Source: Neospora caninum Liverpool
Lineage: Eukaryota; Apicomplexa; Conoidasida; Eucoccidiorida; Sarcocystidae
Length of the DNA stretch: 64,000 nucleotides
NCBI RefSeq assembly: GCF_000208865.1
Contig: NC_018395.1
Location: forward strand, 5,070,839 to 5,134,838
Direction: 5' to 3'
In this document: in pieces, positions 48,545 to 57,872 of the stretch
Layout: each line of letters starts with the position of its first letter
Numbering within the stretch: the first letter of the stretch is position 1
Position numbers and translations under genes: made by a program
The notes under the pieces: model-generated
Databases searched by the model: none
What the model was told of the DNA's origin: nothing
Seen by the model: only the letters and a program-made list of their open reading frames with translations

Positions 48545-50048
48545 TACTGGTTTGATTTCTGGAACCAAAAACAGCGGGTGGAAGGCAAACCGTTTTTTGT
48601 TTTATTTGTGTCTTCTTAAACAGCATTAACTCTCATCAACGGCTCGAGAGCTGGTCGCAGAAAAGGTCGAATCTCAGCCAATAATTTGAAAGTGCTCGCT
48701 CCGTGCTGCAGTGGTCAAATAAACTGTGTCGATGCATGCATGCATTTAACGGACCGCCTCTTCCAACTAACAAGACATCACTATTTCTTTGTTCCCCTCC
48801 AACACTTCATGTATTGGCCTATCGCTTCCATTTTCCCTTTTTTCCCACTCTTTGACAATGTATTTCGCTCCGTATCCTCTCTGTTCATTCGTCAAAAAAA
48901 TAGAGCCAAGCGGATTTTTCGGCGACATGAATACAGGGCTATGATACGAGCCTCCGATCGCTGTGGTTCGTGCGTCCTTTACTTCCTCAAAGCGGCGATT
49001 CAAACTATCTGCACTTCTCTCTGAACGCTTTCAGGAGTGAGATGTGTTTCTTTCGATGGCTGTGTATCCGGTCCCCGTATACGCTCTCTTTATGCTTCTT
49101 AGTTGGAAAAAATCACTACGGTGACTTCGGGTGTTGCGCCCTGATGTCTCAGCGGTGGCCCGGTGGCAAGTAACAAGGCCGAAGATATTGTGCAGTTTTA
49201 TCCTAGTGCCTGCATGTCTCTCTGAATTGAAGATGATGCATGAGAAAAAGGATCTGCGTGTGGACTGGTACCAATGTCGACAGTACCCGCCTACGGCACT
49301 GACCATCCTTAGAATATTTGCTGAACGAAAACACCGAGGTGTGCAGCCCATAATCATTCAGAAAAAAATGTCAGCGACTTCGAAAATAGCAATAGTCGTA
49401 ACTTAGTCCTCGGTACCACATTAAGCTTCTTCTGTATTTTCCATAACGCGTCGAACTGGTCGGTTTCGTGCACCGGTATCCAGGGCTAGTGTCGTTAAGC
49501 AGAAATCAAAAAGTGCCCCTATCTCAGTTCTCCTCCAAACGCGGCCGTTAACCCTCACCAGGCGAAAGTTTATTCTTCTTAATTTACTTAAGGTGATTTT
49601 CTGTCGTACCACATTTTACCGCAGACACCAGCTCATCGCCGGTAGTGTCGAGCCATCTGTCGGCATCTGCACAATTTCGCTACTGGGAAATTCTGTGCTG
49701 GTAGATAAAATTAATATCTATGCTGTAAACTACCTGTGTTTATTATGCGAGGCTCACACATAATAGGCGAACCTGTTCACCCAAAAGCAGGAAAGATTTA
49801 CTCATCTCTTGTAGCTGTGGCAGCTTTGGGGCTGACAATGGTGAGCGTAGCCCTCGACAAAAGGGAATCGTTTGTTGTTTGAAAAGTGACACTTAGCGCT
49901 ATCTGCCGACATCCAAAAACCTGATTTCCTAACCCCCAAAATGTTACGTCAGAAGAAAGCCCGAACGCGCCTTTGGTTGCGGAAAAGAGTCGAATTTCGG
50001 GGGGCGTATGTTAATGCTACGAGTGTCGTGCAGGGCTGAAAAAGAAAC
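48545..50048. other. intergenic, AT-rich
   Basis: A plus frame at 49131-49406 (91 codons, no ATG) reads partly like protein (ELKMMHEKKDLRVDWYQ) and could be a terminal exon, but I found no partner. Otherwise nothing beyond the tRNA flank is seen. Confidence 0.35.
48591..48605 (+). terminator. Pol III terminator of tRNA-Pro
   Basis: T-rich run (CCGTTTTTTGTTTTATTT) about 47 bases after the tRNA 3' end. Confidence 0.6.
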
Positions 50049-50468
50049 ATGCGTTCTGGAGGGCAGAAGACCAAAAAAGCACTGGCCTCAAATGCGCGTA
50101 CGCAGCTGGCCGCAAGTCTCAATGGAGATCAGTCACGCTTTGAGAAAACCCACGTTAGCTACCGGCTGTTTTCTCTGCGTAGGGTTGGAATGTTGGCAAA
50201 TGCATACGAGCGGTTCCACTGCCCACTTTCCCCCGCAAAAATCAGTGATCAGTACTTCCCCTGAGCACCACACCACCACTATCTTGGTGGCGGTATCCGT
50301 CTCTGTTAACTGGTGAGCGCGCGCGTATCCGAGTCTTGCTCTCGGTTGCTCGCCGTTGCCATCTCGCTGCTGCATAGATCCCAGTCACTCCTGGGAACAG
50401 GCTTTTTGACCCCCTTTGGCATTTTGGGAATGTTGAAAAAACAAAGAAGGCGGTCACTTTCGCAGTAA
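50049..50468 (+). CDS. small membrane protein, possible mitochondrial subunit
   Basis: Exons 50049-50251 and 50378-50468 join in phase (intron 126 bp, acceptor GCTGCTGCATAG), giving 97 residues. The N-terminal 60 residues are basic and lack acidic runs, like a mitochondrial leader. Near the C-terminus is one hydrophobic helix, SLLGTGFLTPFGILGMLKKQ, followed by RRRSLSQ. A single helix with PF in the middle and a basic end recalls small cytochrome oxidase subunits such as COX7C (FATPFLVVRHQLLK), but this is a resemblance, not an assignment. Exon 2 read in another frame is also open, so the join needs transcript support. Confidence 0.45.
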
Positions 50469-51104
50469 CAGAGACTTACGCAGTGGGATAAGACAAATGA
50501 ACAGCCGTCTCTGCCAGCCAGTAGGGCATGCGCGCGTGGTCGCATCTAGCTTCCGGCGACACTTGGCCGGAGTTTTGTAGTTGTTCAGTGTGTTATAATC
50601 CTCGGAAAAGGTGTGGAGGAGCTACTTTGAGGAGAGGCTAGATACGATTGCGCGATACAGATCCCATGTTTTTTCTCGTGCGAGGCAGGAGTCCCTCTGG
50701 CCGGTCGCCGCTGGTTTCAAGGATCAGCTCACGAGATCCCTCGTCACACCAGTAGTATACGGAATGCAATGCGCTTGCAGTCGCTTCGTGCTGCTCCGCC
50801 CCCGCAGTTTGTTGTTTGGTGCTCCCATTGTCAGGTTTTGCCACACGTGTATCTTTTCTTTCCTTTCTAACAGAGAGGAACGCTTTGCCCTCGCTGCGGG
50901 CGCGTCTCGTCCACTCGCCGCTTGTTCCACATTTCTTTTTGTTACGAGTCCACTCCCCGCCCTACCCACCCCTTTCCTCTAGACGGTCCTCCTTCCTTGT
51001 CTTGGCCCTCTGCAGGCGCCGTTTGTCTTACGGTCATACCTGCTGTGCCGCGTTTCTCGGTATCGTTTGCCTTTTTGAACCTGTGTCCTCTACCTGGCAA
51101 CAAG
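50469..51104. promoter_or_regulatory. upstream region of Gly/Ala/Cys-rich gene
   Basis: Pyrimidine-rich sequence (many CTTTCC runs at 50850-51060), typical of a coccidian 5' UTR, before the ATG at 51105. No exon is called. Confidence 0.4.
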
Positions 51105-51728
51105 ATGCCGCACAGTCTGACGGTCCTCACTGCCGCGATGACAGGTGGGGTCGTAGGAGGGCCTGCGACTGCAGCCAGCGGGGGGTGCTGTGGATGGTGC
51201 CCGTGGTGCCCCTGCTGTCCCGCTGCAGCAGCCGCACCAGCGGCGCACGCTGGCATGACTTTCGGAGGCGGAGCGGTTCCTGGAGCCGTCGCAACTCCAG
51301 CAGGCGCAGCGCTGGCTCCAGGCGCCGTTCCGGGCGGTTGGGGCGCTGGAACTGCAGCTGGGGGCTACGGAGCCACAGTGGCTCCAGGCGCAGCTGGAAC
51401 CGCTGGTTACGGCACAGGTGGCTATTACGGCGCTGCGGCGCAGCCCGCATTAACAGCGGTGATGGCGTGGTTCACTGGGGTCAATGACGAGGCTGGGAGG
51501 CTTCTGAGAGAACTCAGAGAAAAAAGGAATCGTCAACAAGGAGATGAAGGAAGCAAGGAAGGTTTCGATGGAGAGCTCAGTGAAGCCAGCACGTCTACTT
51601 CTTCAGGGTCGTGCCATTTCCGTCGCCGGAGGGAATCCCATGCTAGGTCAGGGAGACGAGTGAGGCTGTCTCCAGCCAGCACTCGCAGTGTGAGTGGACA
51701 CAGTACATTCTCCTTGGATTTTATTTAG
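51105..51728 (+). CDS. Gly/Ala-rich protein with Cys cluster (possible palmitoylated membrane protein)
   Basis: Single exon of 207 residues; ATG in GGCAACAAGATGCC. After MPHSLTVLTAAMTGGVVGG comes GGCCGWCPWCPCCPAAA, seven Cys in a dozen residues, then about 95 residues of Gly/Ala/Pro/Tyr repeats (AVPGAVATPAGAALAPG, GYGTGGYYG). A helical segment (AWFTGVNDEAGRLLRELREK) and an Arg/Ser-rich tail ending TFSLDFI follow. There is no membrane helix. The Cys cluster could be acylated or bind metal. Such composition is seen in pellicle and cyst-wall proteins, but I recognise no family. Confidence 0.75.
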   Translation: MPHSLTVLTAAMTGGVVGGPATAASGGCCGWCPWCPCCPAAAAAPAAHAGMTFGGGAVPGAVATPAGAALAPGAVPGGWGAGTAAGGYGATVAPGAAGTAGYGTGGYYGAAAQPALTAVMAWFTGVNDEAGRLLRELREKRNRQQGDEGSKEGFDGELSEASTSTSSGSCHFRRRRESHARSGRRVRLSPASTRSVSGHSTFSLDFI

Positions 51729-52712
51729 CGAGGGGGAAGACGAACGGAAGGCAAAAAGGGAGGACGCATTAGTTGTACGGCTGCTGGCTGTCGTCGTTTT
51801 CCTTCTGTGTTAGAGGAGTGGCCACGCGATGGGGAGTTTCGACATGCGGAAGCTGTCGGCTGCAACAGAATACATACAGATCTTGCGTGAAAACCTTTAG
51901 TATGGAGAAACGACTACTCAGTTACGTTGTCATTCCTCCACTCGCGAGGGCGCGCCTGTGGAAATCACGACTGCACACCGTGGGATTTTTGCGTGCCGAT
52001 ATACATGGAGGTTGTCAGCAAGATTAGAGATACGTCAGAAGAGGAACTGCTCTTAACGTCGGACGCGAAACAGAGTCTGCACAGGAGCACAGTTGTTTCT
52101 CCTCCTCCTGCTTGGTGTTGTCGCGCAATACCCCTGGCGCTGCTGATCACGACGAGAGTTGCTTTGATGGATCAGTATAAGATACGCTGTTTCTGTATGA
52201 TGAGCGTTCTTTCGTTGTCAAAATGCAAGTAGGGGTCTCGCAGTGTGCCTCCTGTACATAGACGCCGCCCTCTTACATTATGCCGAGAATATCTGTTACC
52301 AAAATGTAACGAAGTATGGAATAGGCTACCTCGGAAGAAAACTAGTTGTTCACCGTGTGCTGTTGTTGTTTGCCACATGTGGGATATTGTTAGACTGGCC
52401 TACTTCTAAAAGTTGTTTGGCAATCCTGATTCCTGAAACACACAACGCGGCCGGTTGCGCTGCAGTGATGTGTCTGTGGATAGTAGCCGGTTCGGTGTAA
52501 ATGTGAAGCCACGTTACATTCGGTCGTCAAGGCAATGATACACACGACCGATCATTAAAGTGGCCTTCCGGTATTAGTGACGTTGTTTTCGTTTTCTCTG
52601 TTCTGACCAATATTTGGAACAAACCAACTCTGCTTGTATTGTTAATTCAAACGATAACACAGGTAAATCAAGTGGTGGAATCGATTCTGAGCAGTCTGTA
52701 AAGTGAGGCAGT
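51729..52712. other. intergenic
   Basis: A hydrophobic 85-codon plus frame at 52243-52500 lacks an ATG start and partner exons. The rest shows no coding signal or repeat. A poly-G run lies just beyond, at 52887-52900. Confidence 0.35.
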
Positions 52713-53778
52713 GTGCGCCAGGTGCTTCAAGCACGTAAGGCGGCACGTTTCCTGACCGGGCCTTTGTTCATAAGCGATAGATGGCATGCAGCTGACTCAA
52801 GAGGGAAAGGGAAAGGTGATGTGCCGAAGGGAATTGTGTTTCGGGTCACAGAAAACCGGATCTATGACATCACAGACGTAGCTGGGGGGAGGGGGGGGGG
52901 ATCATAAAGGAGCAGAGAAAGTCGGCAAGACAAACTAGTTGAGCATCGACAGTTACGACCGCCGATAGCGCGTTCTCGGCACCGCCCGGCCCTGCCTCTA
53001 GACGCAAGCACGGCTGAAGCAGGCCGGCATTTCGTCCGACGAATCTAAGGAGGACTGTTGTTTGCTGGCTTCGTGGAAATGTGGCCAAAACCCACGCGGA
53101 CCACACTGGCAATGTGGAAAATTCTGTGCATGTCTGGAAAGGCAGCTACGCCGTGTCGTACGCCACGCTCCACACAGTGCCGTGACACCACCTTTTGACA
53201 CTGTGCACAGGTACCTCACAAATCTTCTGCGCATCCGCTGTGGCGTGCTGCTTTTTCTCTTTTGCTGAACGTGCTCGTTTCTGAAATGAGACGAAATACC
53301 AAGGATTCGTCTGTCCCTGTGGCCTTTGCAGGCGTTAGACCGTTGCCAGGTTTGGATTTACAATCCTCGCTCAGTCAAAGATGTCGCTTTGTCCACATGG
53401 GGTAAGGGGGAGTGTCCTGTGTTTTGGGATAGTCCGTACTTCAGCAAGCGTCTCCATCTGCGACTCGATTCGCGGGATTAAATCAGTCGCGAACTTAATC
53501 CACCGAAACCAGTACAGCGCGTCTCATTTTCGTTTCCTGACTCGTAACTGACGATCCCAGAAGCGAAAGAAGACACAGCGATGCATTTCACGCATAAAGG
53601 TGTTCGATGTGTGTACAATCGCGGTCACCTCGGAAAACCGTTCCTTCCAGTGTGTAAAATTCTTGCTTTCATCCGCGATTACCCATCTCAATGCGTCACG
53701 GTGATTGGCCAGGAAGTCCCAGGCACGCGAAGCTTAACACACGTGCAGAAGATTGTCGAACTCGCGATGCCCACTTAA
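52713..53778 (+). CDS. possible multi-exon gene with PI-PLC-X-like pieces
   Basis: Coding-like pieces lie in order on the plus strand: 52713-52877 (FLTGPLFISDRWHAADS, VFRVTENRIYDITD, donor GTAGCT), about 53105-53180 (NVENSVHVWKGSYAVSYATL), 53333-53404 after a TTTGCAG acceptor (CQVWIYNPRSVKDVALSTWG, donor GTAAGG), and 53579-53778. The third resembles the start of a PLCXD-type domain, where W-M and a THNS motif follow. The fourth, RGHLGKPFLPVCKILAFIRD and PSQCVTV, resembles the HG-x-PF-x-V-x-x-I-x-x-FL-x-x-P-x-x-V segment. I could not find the catalytic THN(S) or close all phases, so this may be a decayed copy. Confidence 0.28.
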
Positions 53779-53968
53779 CACGCATTCGTAAAAACAGTTG
53801 AATCCTGGGGCGCCTTGGGTAGGCAAGGCGGACTGGTCTTTTGAAAAACGATGTTTTGGTTTCCAAACGTTACAAGTAAAGGTCAGGAGGGCGGGAAGCG
53901 AAGAATGACAGTGAATAGCGGACAGGACGATGAAAAGCACGCCGTCCCTTGAAGAGTTTCAGCTTACA
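53779..53968. other. short intergenic gap
   Basis: Convergent 3' ends; nothing specific is seen. Confidence 0.3.
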
Positions 53969-54229
53969 TCAGAAACGGTAGCCTAGTGAATGGATAGCCT
54001 TCGCGTAACTGCTGAGAAGGATTTGGTTCCATCCGCACGAGGAGAGAAGTTTCGACATCGACATGTGCTGCTCGTACACCACAGAATGCGGCACGAAGCT
54101 CCAGTTCGCCCCCGCGACAGAACGGAAATAAAATCCTGCTCTGTCTCTCGCGAGCCTCAAAGAATCGAAACAGGCATAGGCGGTCACCGTGCCGGCCAAC
54201 ACCCCCAGCAAAGCAAACCGTGTCGACAT
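53969..54229 (-). CDS. small single-pass membrane protein, 86 residues
   Basis: ATG at 54229, stop at 53969. The N-terminal helix is FALLGVLAGTVTAYACF after a short basic start; the remainder is soluble, with SLRLARDRAGFYFRSVAG and SVVYEQHMSM. Size and layout are like accessory subunits of mitochondrial inner-membrane complexes, but I recognise no family. The same frame is open upstream without another ATG, so the start is the first available. It is divergent from the PET117-like gene 2 kb away. Confidence 0.55.
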   Translation of the reverse strand: MSTRFALLGVLAGTVTAYACFDSLRLARDRAGFYFRSVAGANWSFVPHSVVYEQHMSMSKLLSSCGWNQILLSSYAKAIHSLGYRF

Positions 54230-56280
54230 CGTAGAGAGCAGAAGGGACACAGAGGAACTCGGTTTCCGAGGGTCTGCGAAGTCAGCAGCAAACTGGAACT
54301 GAAATCGTGGGATGACAAGGAACCACAAACAGGAAAAATCAGAGTTTCATCCCAGTCGCCGGAAGGCAAATCAATGGAGAGAAAGGGCCACGGGTGAACA
54401 CAGCAAGCGCACCGAACCCCTGTGAACGAGATACGCAGCGCAACAACCGCCACACAACCGGCGGAAAAACACGACGCAAACACGATTTCCGGTGTCTGTG
54501 GCAATCTGGAAAACCGGTGAGGAAGACAGGCAAAAACGATAGGGCGCTTGGTCGGCTGGGCTGCAATCGACGCAGAAGGCGAAGTGAGACCGGGAACCAA
54601 CCGTCGGGGTTCACCAGGAAGCCTGCGTTGCAGATAGGGAACTGAAGCTGAACAGTGCCACACTTGGGGAACAGCAGAGAGGCGCCTCACCCACAGACAG
54701 CGGCAAGTGCGAAGGCAACAAAAGACACGGCCGAAAGACCAGGCGTTATTCGGACGATTTGTTGCTTCTCGCTTGTTCCGGAAGTCCCTGAACACGCCGG
54801 AGGATTACGTAGACGTGAAGTGAGAGTGCCATCAAGAAGCGAAGCTGTGCCTCAAGTCTCTCAAAACGCCGAGCTCTCAAGACAGCAACTCAGAAAAACA
54901 GATCGAAGGGGGCAAAACCCCCAGTGTGTCGGTTTCGAAGAATCTCCCGTTCCAGCGCTCAGCTGACAGCCACGATGTCGAGAGACGGCCGACAGAAGGA
55001 CCACACACGCGCCAGGCATCTCCACGTTTTTCACTCTTTTGTTTCTTTGTGCCTTTCTTTTCATCGGCGCCCCAACTGCCAGCTGCGCTGTTGCGAATCG
55101 CGAAAAAACCCGCATGCATGCGTATATCTGGGCGATCTGGGAAGACGACGCCTCTTCCCGCCCGCGACTCTCGGTGCGAGTTCCGTCGACGCCGAGTGTG
55201 CTTCCACTGGGATACAAACGAGCGGCAGATCCAACCAGAGATCTTTTCTGTTGTCTTTGACCCTTCCGCACTCAAAAAAGACTGAGAGCCTCTTTCCCTC
55301 CACCTGGAGAAAACACTTAAGCGTCGAGGGCGACACACAGGCCGCCGCGCTGCCTTTTTGGTAGGCTGCGCGACAGTCTCGAAACTCGAGATATATCCCG
55401 CGACGCTTTTGAGAAAGCCTTTTCTATACACTAAGGATCCTCGTTGAAGCTGCTGGACTCTGAGCGTTGCCAGGACACAGAAGAGTGCCTGAGACAAGAA
55501 GTTTTCTCTTCTGGGAAACCAGCAGACACTCGAAAAGGCTTCAGGCAGTCTGGTCCCCTCGTCGTGTCTTGGCACGCGTGTCTCTGTCTCCACGGGCGGC
55601 GCGAGGGGGTGAAGTAAGGCTTACCCACGTTTTCTCTTGTTGGAGGAGACAGGTCGTCCTCGAAGCGAGAAAAGAAGAAATCCACAAATCCCGAGCTCGA
55701 CTGCGTTTTCTCCAGAGGGGAGAGCAGCGGCCGTTCGGGGAATTTCGAGATGGTCACATGTGCGGGGCCCGCGGCGTGTCGAGGGGAGCGGCGACAGGAG
55801 AGAAGTTGCCTTGTCACTTGACACACTTTCAGCGAAATGACCGGATATCACGTGACTCCCACGGACCGTTCTTCATTTCGTCTGTTTTGCTCTCTTAGCT
55901 TCCTCGATCTGAACAATCCACAGAATTTCGTGCAGGTTGTTCCTTTCCACGTTTTGCCACCCGAAATCGCACGCTGCGCGGCTCGCGGGCGTTTGAATTT
56001 CTTTTCAAATTCGATGTCCAGTGACTTACTGTTACCCGCCTTTTCTGGTTCCTCTTGACATCTCCTTTCGCTCATCTCCAGCATTTTGTCTCCGTTTTTT
56101 GCTCCTTCCTTCTCCCTTGCGTTGTCCTCGGTCTCTGCGTTTTCCGCGTCTTCTGCTGCCTCGCTGCTTTTCTACCTATGCATCTGCGTGTTTCTTCGTT
56201 GTGCGCATCGTCCCCCTGATTCCACTTTTTTCCCCTGGAATAACTCCAGTGATGCCTCGTGGAATTCCCCTTTGCTAATC
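54230..56280. promoter_or_regulatory. 2 kb divergent intergenic region
   Basis: It lies between the minus-strand membrane protein and the PET117-like gene. Long overlapping frames on both strands (for example 55593-54877 minus, 54924-55364 plus) reflect its GC-rich, stop-poor sequence; none has a good start, splice context or protein character. A pyrimidine-rich 5' UTR leads into 56281. Confidence 0.45.
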
Positions 56281-56637
56281 ATGGGAGGGCGTGGGACTCT
56301 CGCCGTCACGACGTGCTCGTTTCTCGCGGCGATGCACGCGGCTTACAGAGATTGGCAGAGAGAAAACGTCTCCAAGAGTGAACGCGAAGAATCCCAGTAA
56401 ACCGCGAAGATCGGCCTCTCCCCCCTTTCCGCCATTCAGTCGCACACACGTTCTGCGCTCCTTCCAGTATGTGTGCCTCGGGTCCTGTAAAGAGCTGCCA
56501 GGATGAGGAACCCGAAACTCCAGGAGGACGAGCATCACGGGAACGAGAATGGACGCAGAGGTTCGCAGGAAGTGCTCGCCGAATCGCCTGAAAAGTCTGA
56601 AGACGACGCTCTCACCGTGCCCAGATGGCACGCCTGA
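56281..56637 (+). CDS. PET117-like cytochrome oxidase assembly factor candidate
   Basis: Exons 56281-56396 and 56502-56637 join in phase across a 105 bp intron, giving 83 residues. A single helix lies near the N-terminus (GTLAVTTCSFLAAMHAAY) and is followed at once by a charged helix (RDWQRENVSKSEREESQM), then an acidic tail. PET117 is a short inner-membrane protein with this layout: N-terminal helix, then a histidine and a Q/E/R-rich helix, needed to assemble cytochrome c oxidase. The resemblance is in layout and the H-x-x-Y-x-x-WQRE stretch; I am sure of the gene, less of the name. The stop lies 56 bp before the ATG of the next gene on the same strand. Confidence 0.62.
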
Positions 56638-56693
56638 CAGCTTGCTCGGCGTCTGTGCAATGGGCTGTACACGCACCCCAGCGCCGCAAACGC

Positions 56694-57841
56694 ATGCGCA
56701 AAAACAGTCTCCTTCTCCCAGTTTTCCTTCTCTACTGTAACGCCTTTGTCACGGCCCGCTGCTTCACGGCTGTGACGAAAACACAGCCGCGATTTCTCGG
56801 CTGCTCGCCCACCCAAAGCCTGTTTCCAAACCCTGGCCGCCTCCCAGGGCCCTCTTCTCCCCTCGTTTTCCAGTCTTCTCCCGCCCTCCTTTCCGCCTCT
56901 TCATTGTCCGTTCGCCCGCCTCGGGCGTCGCTCGTCCCCGCTTGTCCCGGTGCCTCGTCCTGCGCGGCTAGACTGCGTGCGCGCGCGACTGCCTTCGTTG
57001 GCCTCGCCGCTGAGGCGAGGGGCCCATCCACGCTTCCTTCGCCTCTCCGTAGAGCTTCCAAAGTGGAACGCCGACAGGCAGGTTATTCTCCATCGCGGTT
57101 TCCTATGCACGGCTGCCGCGCAACTTTGCGAGACGTTTTGAGAGTGTGTGCACGCAACGCCTTTGCTTCGGACCTCGCAGTCAGACGCGCCTTTTCCATT
57201 GGGGAAGTAAGGCCCGATCGAGACTCTCAGAAGTGTCTAGGAGCTCCACCGAGCCGCCGCGACTGGGCCAGGTCGACGCCTCGGACAGAAAACGAACGCA
57301 CGGCTACGGGCCGCGCCCCGCGCCAAAGCAATCGGTATCAGACGATCTCGTCCAGCGCCTTAGCGCTCTCCGAGACTTCGCCCGCTTCCTCGCCTTCGTG
57401 TAAGTGGCCGAAATCGACTTCCGTGCAAGCGGAAGCCGAACCGCCGACTGCCGAGGCGGGCTGCGTCCCGGTGTCGCGCGTAGCAGTTTCCAGGACACTG
57501 ACGGTTTCGTCTCTGTTCACGCACCGGCCGCGGACGCCGCGTGTGAGCTCGGCTGAGCGAGGGGGGGTATGTCACAGCGCACGTGGAGGAAGGAGCACAC
57601 ATAAACCTCCGAGACGCACGCGCGAGAGAAGTGGTGAACTTTGGCATTTCTCTATGAACAAAACGCGGGAGAGGGGAAACCCACAGATTCACTTGCCCTT
57701 GAGGTCCAGGCCGAAACCACCGATCCCCCCTGCCACATGCAAACGTCTCGACACCCAAACAGGCTCTTCCTGGTCACCTCCCCACGCGACTACGAATGTA
57801 TCCACTTTTATATATCTATCGATAGCTATATGCATCCGTGC

Positions 57842-57872
<31 letters not shown>

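Noticed and set aside
54877..55593. 239-codon minus frame and overlapping plus frames between 54.9 and 55.8 kb
   Set aside because: All three frames on both strands are partly open, composition is basic and irregular, and no splice partners or domains were found.
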